33,140 bases of DNA from Thermoproteota archaeon (lineage in GTDB: Archaea > Korarchaeota > Korarchaeia > Korarchaeales > Korarchaeaceae), in NCBI GenBank assembly GCA_027078475.1, contig JALWYH010000132.1, forward strand, positions 1 to 33,140, given 5' to 3'. Made by a program: the position numbers and the translations under genes. Each line of letters opens with the position of its first letter. The first letter of the stretch is position 1. The notes beneath the pieces are model-generated. The model was given only the letters and a program-made list of their open reading frames with translations. It was not told where the DNA came from and did not search any database. Shown piece after piece: positions 7,397 through 15,295 of the stretch.

Positions 7397-9516
7397 TCCC
7401 TGCACTGGAGGTAAACCCCGAACCTCCCCTTCTTCGGCACCATCACCCCTCCGCATTTCGCGCACCTCACGGGACTGCGATCGCAGTTACCCAAGCACCT
7501 GACGTACCTCAGGGTCTTCTTGCTCTTAGTCCTGATCCTCCCCTCCACCAGGGGGAGGCCGCACTCGCACTCCTCCTTGAGTATCCTCTCCCCCGGGAAG
7601 AGGTTATACTTGACGTCGCACTCGTTTGGATAACCCGAGCATATGACGAAGTAGCCGTACTTGCTCTTCTTGAGCAGCAGGTCCCTCCCGCACTTGGGGC
7701 ACTTCCCCACCACATACTGGGAGGCCCTGTACTCCTGGACGGCCCTAGCTAGTTTCTCCGATATGGGGCCCTCCTTGCTCTTAAACTCCCTCATTATCCC
7801 CTCCAACTTGACCAGGGCATCCCTGAGGAATGAATCGTGATCCAGCTCCCCCTTTTCTATCTTGGTCATGGCTTCCTCAAGCCTAGCCGTGAGCTCCGGG
7901 CTGGTGAGATCCGGGACGTACTCCTCCAGAACCTCGGCTACCGCCTCACCCAGGGGTGTCGGCTTGAAGCTCTTCCCCTCTACGTACCCCCTCTCCTTCA
8001 GGATGTCCAGGATCTGTACTCTAGTGTTCTTGGTCCCAAGGCCGAGCTTCTCCATCTCCTTTATTATGGACACGGGAGTGTACCTCTTGGGCGGCTGGGT
8101 CTCCTTCTCCTCCACGCGCACATCGATGCACCTGACCTCCTCGCCGTTCTCCACCGGGGGCATGGAGTAGTCCTTCCTCGCGTACGGGTACACCTTGAGC
8201 CACCCTTCCTCCAGCAGGGCCGCGCCGCTCGCCTTGAACCTGAATTCCTCCACCTGAAGCTCCACATTGACCCTCCTTATCACAGCGTCAGGGGCGAGAG
8301 TTGCTAGGTTCCTCCTAGCTATTATCTCGTAGACCTTCCTGTGGTTCCTGCTCTGGAACTCCTCCTCGGGGGAACCGACCACGTGTATAGCCGGATGGGC
8401 CGGGTCGTCCTTCCTTCCCTCAACCGGCTTGTCCCTCATGTTCCTCAGGACGAATGCAGCATCCTCCCTCAGGGGAGAGTAGCTCCCTATTGTCTCCACC
8501 ATCCTCGCGAAGTCTTCCCTAGACCAGTTCTTTGGATACCTCTGGCTCTCAGTTCCGATGTAGCTTATCAGTCCAGCCTCGTACAACTGCTGGGCTATTC
8601 CGGATGTTCTGTCAGCTATCTGCTTGGGCGTGAGTCCGGTTATCCTGCTGACCTCCACCTGCATGGACGTCCCATCGAAGGGTGGTGGGGGGGAGAGACT
8701 GACCTTCCTAGACCTGACCTTGGCCACGAGGGTCCTCCCCTTTATGGCCTCAGCCGCCCTCTCCGCGTACTCCCTATCCCATACCCTCTCCTCTCCCTTG
8801 GGAGGGGAGAGCTTCACCTCGAAGGTTCCCTTTCCGCTCTCCATGATAGCGGTGACCACGTAGTACTTCTTGGGCACGAAGTTCCTTATCTCCCTCTCCC
8901 TCCTCACTATCAGGGAGAGTGTCGGTCCCTGAACCCTCCCGGAGCTCAGGACCCTCACCCAGCTCCTCTTCCTGGTGCTGAGAGTTAGCCCCCTCGACAC
9001 GTTGGCCCCCCACTCTAAGTCCAGCACCCTCCTAGTGAAGCCCGCGTTGGCCCTAGGGTAGTCGAAGGGCTTCAGGTTGCGAAATGCCTCCCTTATCTCC
9101 TCGGCGTTCAGGGATGAGAACTCCATCCTGTATATCTTCTTCTCGCCCTCCCATCCCAAGGCCCTCATTATCTCCAAGGCGATGGAACTTCCCTCGGCGT
9201 CGAGATCGGTGGCCACTATCACCCTTTCGGCCTTCCTGCCCAGCTTCTCTATCACTCTGAGGAACTGACCCTTTCCCTCTATCTCTCTGAGGACCAGCTC
9301 TTCAGGAGGCAGGATCACCGGATAGATCCACTTGCCCTCCGGGTAGTCCAGCTCCAGCAGGTGACCGGCCGCCGGGACCACCACGTAGTCCTCACCGTCG
9401 AGCTGGAATGTGTAGTAGGTCAGCCTGCCAACCTTCTTTTGCTGGGGATTCTCAGATAGGATGGAGGCTATCCTCTTGGCGACCTTGGGTTTTTCGGTAA
9501 GTATTAGGGTGGTCAT
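7357..9516 (-). CDS. topA: DNA topoisomerase I (type IA)
   Basis: The 719-residue protein relaxes negative supercoils by transient single-strand cleavage. The Toprim domain holds the metal ligands in ATDLDAEGSS (Asp104, Asp106, Glu108). The body carries TRRVLDLEWGANVSRGLT and SSGRVQGPTLSLIV, typical of the family. The catalytic tyrosine is Tyr319 in GLISYIGTESQRYP. The C-terminus has three cysteine-rich zinc fingers, CPKCGRDLLL...CSGYPNECD, CECG...CLGNCD and CAKCGG...CRECG. Unusually, the residue two after the tyrosine is Gly where almost all type IA enzymes have Arg (YxRT). The codon is GGA, one base from AGA. The ATG start has AGGTG about ten bases upstream. A HAD gene overlaps its 3' end, and a large surface-protein gene diverges from its 5' end. 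Confidence 0.95.
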   Translation of the reverse strand: MTTLILTEKPKVAKRIASILSENPQQKKVGRLTYYTFQLDGEDYVVVPAAGHLLELDYPEGKWIYPVILPPEELVLREIEGKGQFLRVIEKLGRKAERVIVATDLDAEGSSIALEIMRALGWEGEKKIYRMEFSSLNAEEIREAFRNLKPFDYPRANAGFTRRVLDLEWGANVSRGLTLSTRKRSWVRVLSSGRVQGPTLSLIVRREREIRNFVPKKYYVVTAIMESGKGTFEVKLSPPKGEERVWDREYAERAAEAIKGRTLVAKVRSRKVSLSPPPPFDGTSMQVEVSRITGLTPKQIADRTSGIAQQLYEAGLISYIGTESQRYPKNWSREDFARMVETIGSYSPLREDAAFVLRNMRDKPVEGRKDDPAHPAIHVVGSPEEEFQSRNHRKVYEIIARRNLATLAPDAVIRRVNVELQVEEFRFKASGAALLEEGWLKVYPYARKDYSMPPVENGEEVRCIDVRVEEKETQPPKRYTPVSIIKEMEKLGLGTKNTRVQILDILKERGYVEGKSFKPTPLGEAVAEVLEEYVPDLTSPELTARLEEAMTKIEKGELDHDSFLRDALVKLEGIMREFKSKEGPISEKLARAVQEYRASQYVVGKCPKCGRDLLLKKSKYGYFVICSGYPNECDVKYNLFPGERILKEECECGLPLVEGRIRTKSKKTLRYVRCLGNCDRSPVRCAKCGGVMVPKKGRFGVYLQCRECGSVNFFRVRRR

Positions 9517-9577
9517 ATCATGGCACCTGCTTTCTCATAGCGGGGGAATAACGACGCATTACATGCGCCCTCTCCTC

Positions 9578-9587
9578 CATATATGGG
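9578..9587 (+). promoter_or_regulatory. Palindromic TATA element upstream of the surface protein gene
   Basis: CCATATATGG is palindromic, and its centre lies 32.5 bases before the ATG at 9615. This is nearly the distance seen for the related 16-base palindrome before the pilin-like gene. Transcription would start near 9609, giving a leader of about 6 bases. It could also serve topA on the other strand, with a leader of about 40 bases. Confidence 0.55.
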
Positions 9588-9602
9588 TGTTTCGGTACAC
9601 CC
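9585..9602 (+). repeat. 6-base inverted repeat between TATA element and start
   Basis: GGGTGT and ACACCC flank the six-base spacer TTCGGT. If transcription starts about 27 bases after the TATA centre, the repeat lies between the TATA box and the start point. That is a typical place for an archaeal repressor operator. If transcription starts further upstream, it would be a hairpin in the leader. Confidence 0.4.
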
Positions 9603-9614
9603 GATCGAGGCCTC

Positions 9615-12600
9615 ATGAGAGGAAAATTCGCGATCTTGCTGATGTTTCTATTCCTGTTTCCAGCCTACGGAGTTGGTGCCAGTCCACCGAGAACGCTGGT
9701 GGTCCACACGGGCAGCGCCTGTACTACGGGCGATGCCTACTTCGACCTGCCAAGCGAGGCCTTGGCATCAGCCGCCCCTGGAGACACGGTGGTGATATGT
9801 CCGGGAACCTACAGGGACAACGTGAAGATCACCGTGAACGATGTGATGGTTAGGGGTCTTGGAGACCCGGGGGACGTGAGAATAGAGGCCCTTAACACGA
9901 CCCAGAACGTGATAGAGCTGTGGAACGTCAGGAATGTGACCGTTGAGAACCTGACTGCAGTCGGGGCTATCGGATCCCAGATGGCCGGGATACACGTCCA
10001 GCTCTCAAGCGAGAGTCACGTTAGGAACGTGATTGCCAGCGGCAACTACTTCGGGATAAACGTGGTTTCCAGCTCTAACATAACCCTGAGCGGTGTGGAG
10101 GCCGACAATAACACCAATGTGGGGATAAACCTGAAGGGATCAGTCATATCGTCGGTCACTGACTCGGCGACCTCAGGCAACAGAGTGGGACTTCTCCTCC
10201 TCTTCACATCGGAGAGCACCATTGAGGGGGTTAACGCCACCGGGAACTCGGAGGGAGGAATATTGCTTGAGTACTCGGCCAACAACACCTTCACGGGAGT
10301 GTTCTCATCGGAGAACGGATGGTACGGCATCTACCTGGAGGACTCGGACGGAAACTCGTTCTCGGAGGTGAGGCTGGAGAACAACACAGCATCTGGGAGC
10401 GACGGCTACGGGGCCTACATCTATCTCAGGTCGGGGAGTAACACCTTCTCGAACATGAGTGTGAGTGACAACGTCTACGGAGTGGCCTTCGTTTCAAGCT
10501 CCGATGGAAACGAGCTGACGAACTCCACCCTCCTCAACAACACCATAGCGGGTGTCTACGTGGAGGCCAGCGGCAACAACACCGTGAGGACCACCATAAA
10601 CGGTAGCATGTATGGAATCTGGATTCAGAACGGCAACGGTAACAGGGTCACTGACGGGGAGATAAGCGGCTGCAGGTGGGGGGTAATGATCTCCGGATCA
10701 TCGGGCTCATCCAACAACTCGATCAACGGCACATCCATTCACAACAACTCATACTCAGGCGTCGTGATCGAGGGTAATTCCTCCAGGGGCAATGTCGTCA
10801 CCATGGTGTCCACCTACAACAACACCCTCCTCGGGATCGATCTCGGCGGGGACTTCGTCACCCTCAACGACGGAGCCTTCTCGACGGGTCCCAACGACCT
10901 CATAGATTACCCGGTATTCGAGTGGGCCGCAGTTTACGGGGACAGGCTTATAGTCAGAGGGTACATAAACACCGAGGGCTCCGGAGACGGCAATCCGGCC
11001 CTCAACGGATCGACCGTAGAGATATACCAGGCCGACGGGGATCCCAGCGGTTACGGAGAGGGATTCAGGTATCTGGGCAGACTCACATCCCATGACGGCG
11101 AGTTCATGGGGTGGATCGATCTGCCGTCGGATCTGGTATCTAGGCCCATAAACATAACGGCCACGACCACGCTCCTGCCCCACGGCACGTCGGAGTTTGG
11201 CCCGGTCTACGAGGCCCCGCTGGTGGCCCCTAACCTGTCCATATCCAAATCGGTTAATCCGTCGACAGTGACACCCAACTCCACGGCCGAAGTCCTCCTG
11301 CTGATCAGTAACCATGGCAACGGGACGGCCTACAACGTGACGGTGACAGACGTGCTCCCGGATGGTATGGACTACATAAACGGCACTTCGAGGGTGGACG
11401 GGGACCTGATCGAGCCAGAAATAAGTGGCAGGAACCTCAGCTGGCTGGTGGACGTGCCGGCGGGCTCGGACGTCACCATAAGATTCAACGTCTCAGTGAC
11501 AGCTCCGGCTGGTTCCGTTCTCGAGAACGTGGCAGTCTTCAGGGGGGAGGATGGATCTGGAAACGACACCCAGGAAGTTCACGTCATAAGGCCCGCCATA
11601 ATAGGGGCCACCAAGGACGCCCATCCCGACTTGGTGGATGTCAACCAGACGGTCAATTATACGGTCGTTCTCTCCAACACTGGCGGTCTCTCAGCACTTC
11701 TCTTGGTTGATGACGCGCTTCCACCAGGGATGAGCTACGTGAACGGTTCCTTCTCCTCCAACGTATCTGTCGACGGTCCCGTCGTGTCGTCCGGGCACCT
11801 GAGGTACAACCTAACTCTAGATCCGGGGCATGCCGCCAGGATCTCGTACGCGCTCAGGGCAATAACCCCGGGAACCAAGCAGAACAGGGTTCACGTGAAT
11901 GGGACCTTCCTGGCCTCCGCCTCCGTCTTGGTGAGAGATCCACCATCCGGAGGGGATTCCGGTGGAGGTGGAGGGGGCAGCTCGTCCGACGATGACAATT
12001 CGGACGATGATTACACACCGCCGCCCTGCGGCTGGGTTCCCCCGCCGGGAGGTAGCACCGGATCCCAGGTGGAGGAGCCTGAGGAGCACCACAACTACAG
12101 ACTCACTCATCTACCAATAGTCCTCGTGTCGCTCGGCTCCCAGGGGATCTCCTACTCCAGCTCCAGCTCGACTCCCTCCTCTGGTTTCAGCTCCGGTGGC
12201 TCTGGCTCCGGGTCAGGAGGATCAACTGGCCAGTCCACGGGATCGCCGGCCTCGTCCGGGCCAAGGGGACTGCCCCTGATAGTGGTGGAGATCATGGCGA
12301 CGCCTGTGCTGGCGGAAACTGGGACGGTGGTGACATTCGTGGTCAGGGTCAGCAATATAGGGGATGGTCCGTCAGAAAACCTGTCCCTCACCGTCGACCT
12401 CACCAGTGGCCTCGACTACGTGAAGGGAAGCTCCATGGTCGGCGGAGTGAGGATGGAGCCAGATAATGAGAATAACAGGCTCACATGGCGTATAGGGGAG
12501 CTGACTCCCAACAGAGCAGTCGAGGTGAACTTCAGGGCCGAGCTCCTCGCCACTTCAGGGAGCTTCAATGTGGTCGCAAGGGCCTCCTCCAGCTCTGACA

Positions 12601-13514
12601 GCGTTCTGATATCGGTCAAACCCAAGTACAAGCCCTCGCCCCCGAAGCCCCCGGCACCGCCGCCCGAGGTGGTCGACCTCAACGCATCGGCCACGAGCTC
12701 GTCCAGGAGCGGCAGGATCAGGATCGTGCTCACGAGCCCCACGGGTGCTAAGGCGGTCAAGGTGGTGGCGACACTCGATCCCTCCCTCAGGTACGTCCAG
12801 GGTAGCGCCAGGATAGGAGGAATGCCATCCCCGCCCTCTGCAGGTGGGAACACCCTCGGATGGCAGCTCTCCATATCGAAGGGAGGCAGGGCAGTCATAA
12901 CCTTCGAGGTATCGCCTGCCAATGAGGACTCCACTGGAGGGAGCGTGCTGATCTCGCTTCCCAAGTACGGCAAGAGCGCCCGCGTGGAGGTGGAGTTCAC
13001 CCCAGCCCAGAGGGGGGTTGCCCCTCCACCTTCCTTCAGCATAGGGCTTCCCTCCCTCCCATCCATCCCATGGTGGGCGATCCTCTCTCCACTGATCCTC
13101 CTACCGGTCATCCTGGCTGTCAGGAGGAGAAAGGGGATCAAGAGGGTTGTCATGGACTACGAGGCGCTCAAGTGGGCCGTCAGGAGGGGGGTGCTCGAGG
13201 ACTTGGTGAGGGATCACGAGGTTCTCATACCCATGCAGACCTTCAATAAGCTGAGCAGGGACCGCTCGCTCATGGCCTCTGTGGAGAGGTTGATAGTGGA
13301 CAGGGCTATAAGGGTGGAGAAGGCACCCAAAAGAAGGATTGCAGTAAAGGGAGCAGACGAGGAGCTTTCGGCAGCTCTCGGGCTGGCGGACAGGGAAGGG
13401 ATACCGATCTACATAGGTAGGGAGGATCTACTGAAGGAGCTCAGGAGAAGGGGGTTCGACGCTAGGCTGATAAGAGAGGCCCCGCCTCCCATCCTGAGGA
13501 CGGATCTCCCCTGA
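9615..13514 (+). CDS. Large membrane-anchored surface protein: beta-helix, DUF11 repeats, cytoplasmic PIN-like tail
   Basis: The protein has 1299 residues. A signal peptide (about 1-22) precedes a parallel beta-helix of the NosD/PbH1 kind (about 30-425), rich in N-x-S/T sequons. An Ig-like segment (about 430-535) follows. Two DUF11-type domains lie at about 538-655 and 660-775, each with the LPDGMDYINGTSRVDG-type core. A Gly/Ser/Asp-rich linker (776-885) leads to two more DUF11-like domains (about 886-1000 and 1018-1130). One membrane helix (1152-1170) is followed by RRRKGIKR, which places the last 130 residues in the cytoplasm. That tail begins VVMDYEALKWA, contains HEVLIPMQTF, and ends with GADEELSAALGLADREGIPIYIGREDL, which resembles a PIN domain. 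Two of the acidic positions are kept (Asp1181, Asp1248), but the central Glu seems absent. The exodomains suggest a surface-layer or adhesion role. The PIN likeness is my inference. Confidence 0.9.
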   Translation: MRGKFAILLMFLFLFPAYGVGASPPRTLVVHTGSACTTGDAYFDLPSEALASAAPGDTVVICPGTYRDNVKITVNDVMVRGLGDPGDVRIEALNTTQNVIELWNVRNVTVENLTAVGAIGSQMAGIHVQLSSESHVRNVIASGNYFGINVVSSSNITLSGVEADNNTNVGINLKGSVISSVTDSATSGNRVGLLLLFTSESTIEGVNATGNSEGGILLEYSANNTFTGVFSSENGWYGIYLEDSDGNSFSEVRLENNTASGSDGYGAYIYLRSGSNTFSNMSVSDNVYGVAFVSSSDGNELTNSTLLNNTIAGVYVEASGNNTVRTTINGSMYGIWIQNGNGNRVTDGEISGCRWGVMISGSSGSSNNSINGTSIHNNSYSGVVIEGNSSRGNVVTMVSTYNNTLLGIDLGGDFVTLNDGAFSTGPNDLIDYPVFEWAAVYGDRLIVRGYINTEGSGDGNPALNGSTVEIYQADGDPSGYGEGFRYLGRLTSHDGEFMGWIDLPSDLVSRPINITATTTLLPHGTSEFGPVYEAPLVAPNLSISKSVNPSTVTPNSTAEVLLLISNHGNGTAYNVTVTDVLPDGMDYINGTSRVDGDLIEPEISGRNLSWLVDVPAGSDVTIRFNVSVTAPAGSVLENVAVFRGEDGSGNDTQEVHVIRPAIIGATKDAHPDLVDVNQTVNYTVVLSNTGGLSALLLVDDALPPGMSYVNGSFSSNVSVDGPVVSSGHLRYNLTLDPGHAARISYALRAITPGTKQNRVHVNGTFLASASVLVRDPPSGGDSGGGGGGSSSDDDNSDDDYTPPPCGWVPPPGGSTGSQVEEPEEHHNYRLTHLPIVLVSLGSQGISYSSSSSTPSSGFSSGGSGSGSGGSTGQSTGSPASSGPRGLPLIVVEIMATPVLAETGTVVTFVVRVSNIGDGPSENLSLTVDLTSGLDYVKGSSMVGGVRMEPDNENNRLTWRIGELTPNRAVEVNFRAELLATSGSFNVVARASSSSDSVLISVKPKYKPSPPKPPAPPPEVVDLNASATSSSRSGRIRIVLTSPTGAKAVKVVATLDPSLRYVQGSARIGGMPSPPSAGGNTLGWQLSISKGGRAVITFEVSPANEDSTGGSVLISLPKYGKSARVEVEFTPAQRGVAPPPSFSIGLPSLPSIPWWAILSPLILLPVILAVRRRKGIKRVVMDYEALKWAVRRGVLEDLVRDHEVLIPMQTFNKLSRDRSLMASVERLIVDRAIRVEKAPKRRIAVKGADEELSAALGLADREGIPIYIGREDLLKELRRRGFDARLIREAPPPILRTDLP

Positions 13515-13525
13515 GACGGAGATCC
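13502..13525 (+). terminator. 8-base perfect inverted repeat around the surface-protein stop codon
   Basis: GGATCTCC (13502-13509) and GGAGATCC (13518-13525) pair perfectly across an eight-base loop that contains the TGA stop. Together with the next hairpin it may end or protect the transcript. There is no long T run directly after it, so the terminator label is tentative. Confidence 0.45.
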
Positions 13526-13534
13526 AAGGGGGCT

Positions 13535-13551
13535 AGCAGGATGCCCCTGCT
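13535..13551 (+). terminator. Second hairpin after the surface-protein gene
   Basis: AGCAGG and CCTGCT form a six-base stem with loop ATGCC, followed about 13 bases on by TCTTTTG. It lies in the 68-base gap between two convergent genes and may be a terminator for the plus strand. Confidence 0.4.
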
Positions 13552-13582
13552 CATGCCCCTCAATCTTTTGCCTCCCGGTCCC

Positions 13583-15217
13583 TCATCCCCTTTTTATCTC
13601 GTCCGCGAGTCTCATCCTACCCTCGCTGAATATCCTCCCATCCATCTCCCTCAGGTTCCGGGAAATGATCGGTTTGAACTGCATCTTCTCCAGCACGTCC
13701 CTCTCTAGGTCAACGCCGGGCGCCACCTCCTCTAGGACGAGCCCCTCTCTGGTCAGCCTGAAGACCGCCCTCTCAGTTACGTAGAGTACATCCTTTCCCT
13801 CCTGAAGGGCGATCCTGCCGTTGAAGACTATCTTGTAGACTCTCCTCACGAACTTGATCACGTCACCGTCCTCCTCAATGACGAGCCTGCCCTCCCCGAC
13901 CCTGAATTTCTTCTTGCCCGCGGTGAATCCGCCCCCGAAGAAGACCCTGGGAGATCCAGCCGCTATGACGGGAAATCCGCCCGGGCCAGGCATCCTACCC
14001 GGCAGCATCGATGGGTTTACGTTCCCCTCCTCATCCACCTGCATGAATCCGAGCGAGGCCGCGTCTATGATCCCGCCCTCGTAATTGGTGAACATGTCCG
14101 GCATCGGTATGATGGCGAAGGGGCCTATGGAGACCCCGAAGTCCTCTCCCATGAGGGCGAGACCACCCCAAGGTCCGGACTCTATCGTCGTGACTATGTA
14201 GTCTGAGATGCCCTCCTCCGCCGCCACGTTGGTGACCAAGGCGGGTATCCCTATGCCCAAGTTCACCAGGATGGGTCCACCTCTCTCATTGACCAGTCGA
14301 ACCATCTCCAAGGCGATCCTCCTGGCTATAACCTTCCTCTCGTTGAGCTCCATCTTGGGGAGCAGACTCGGAGTTATGGGAGGTATTATGGTCCCGCTTA
14401 TCCTCGGGTCGTACATCACGGTGCCGCTCTGCCAGTGATACTGCGGCGGGGCCACCACAAGGTAGTCGACCAAGGGGCCGGGCACGTGTACACTCTTAGG
14501 ATTCAGCGAGCCGAACCTGGCCTCTCTCTCGACTTGGGCTATCACGATGCCAGGATCTGGCTGCGCCTTCGCCGCCTGAGCGATGGCTAGGACGGTTCCG
14601 AAGATCCCCTCCTTCTCCATGGTTATATTACCCATCTCATCGGCCGTCGTGCCCCTTATCATCGAGATATTCGGCTTAGGGGCCTCGTAGAATAGATACT
14701 CCTCTTCATCTATCTCTATGAGGGAGACGCGACAGGTCCTCCTCTCCCTCGCCAGATCGTTCATGGCCCCTCCATCCTGCCTGGGATCCAGGAAGGTTCC
14801 CCTCCCGATGGAGGTGAGGAGGCCCGGCCTCCCAGAGGCGACCTCCCTGAACCAGTAGGCTGCCATCCCTATGGACCAAGAGTAAAGCTCTATTCTGTTC
14901 TCCAAGGCAAGCTTCTGGATGTAGGGAGCCCAACCCGTGAACGGGAGGAGCATCCCCCTGATGAAGCTCTGACCCTCCTCCTCGTAGATCCTCCTTGCGA
15001 CGAAGTCCAGCGCCCTGTTAGGGGTCGCCGGCAGGGTGTCCGAGATTATGAAGAGGTCCGTGGGGTGGCCCGTATCCCTGTACCTCTCCCAGAGCTTCAT
15101 TATCAGATATTCCGGGGTCGTGGCCATGTTGAAACCGGAGATGGCGACAACGGAGCCATCTGGAATGTGGGAGAGGGCCTCATCCACTCCCACGAACTTG
15201 TTGTAGGGGAGAGACAT
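13583..15217 (-). CDS. Family I CoA-transferase with fused alpha and beta domains (acetate/propionate CoA-transferase-like)
   Basis: The 544-residue protein joins both halves of a family I CoA-transferase, as in Pct and YdiF. The first half contains FLDPRQDGGAMNDLARE and RGTTADEMGNITMEKEG, and the second has LVNLGIGIPALV. The catalytic glutamate is Glu346 in TTIESGPWGG, where a glutamyl-CoA thioester forms. Such enzymes move CoA between short-chain acids (acetate, propionate, lactate, 3-oxoacids), often at the end of amino-acid fermentation. Substrate choice cannot be read from sequence. I use ATG 15217, preceded by GGTGTTGGG. The frame also has a TTG at 15247, but that would lie upstream of the transcription start predicted from the TATA element at 15251-15257. 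It diverges from an ornithine cyclodeaminase family gene, perhaps a shared amino-acid catabolic unit. Confidence 0.9.
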   Translation of the reverse strand: MSLPYNKFVGVDEALSHIPDGSVVAISGFNMATTPEYLIMKLWERYRDTGHPTDLFIISDTLPATPNRALDFVARRIYEEEGQSFIRGMLLPFTGWAPYIQKLALENRIELYSWSIGMAAYWFREVASGRPGLLTSIGRGTFLDPRQDGGAMNDLARERRTCRVSLIEIDEEEYLFYEAPKPNISMIRGTTADEMGNITMEKEGIFGTVLAIAQAAKAQPDPGIVIAQVEREARFGSLNPKSVHVPGPLVDYLVVAPPQYHWQSGTVMYDPRISGTIIPPITPSLLPKMELNERKVIARRIALEMVRLVNERGGPILVNLGIGIPALVTNVAAEEGISDYIVTTIESGPWGGLALMGEDFGVSIGPFAIIPMPDMFTNYEGGIIDAASLGFMQVDEEGNVNPSMLPGRMPGPGGFPVIAAGSPRVFFGGGFTAGKKKFRVGEGRLVIEEDGDVIKFVRRVYKIVFNGRIALQEGKDVLYVTERAVFRLTREGLVLEEVAPGVDLERDVLEKMQFKPIISRNLREMDGRIFSEGRMRLADEIKRG

Positions 15218-15250
15218 CCCAACACCATTGTGATATTGTATGTTCAAAGA

Positions 15251-15257
15251 TTAAATT
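15251..15257. promoter_or_regulatory. Shared TATA-like element between divergent genes
   Basis: TTAAATT is the only strong AT tract in the 78-base gap. A start about 27 bases to either side leaves a leader of roughly 10 bases with GGTG for the CoA-transferase, and about 15 bases with GGTGGG for the cyclodeaminase family gene. One element may serve both strands. Confidence 0.45.
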
Positions 15258-15295
15258 GCTACCTCGGTGATCGCGCCGTTGGGTGGGCGTCCATG

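Noticed and set aside
12416-13153. A 245-codon frame antisense to the surface-protein gene
   Set aside because: It is Thr/Ser/Leu-rich shadow sequence opposite a gene with a clear domain order; no start signal is seen.
9615-13514. Gly/Ser/Asp-rich linker of the surface protein as a tandem repeat or recombination scar
   Set aside because: The codons vary and there is no repeating DNA unit, so it is ordinary low-complexity linker.
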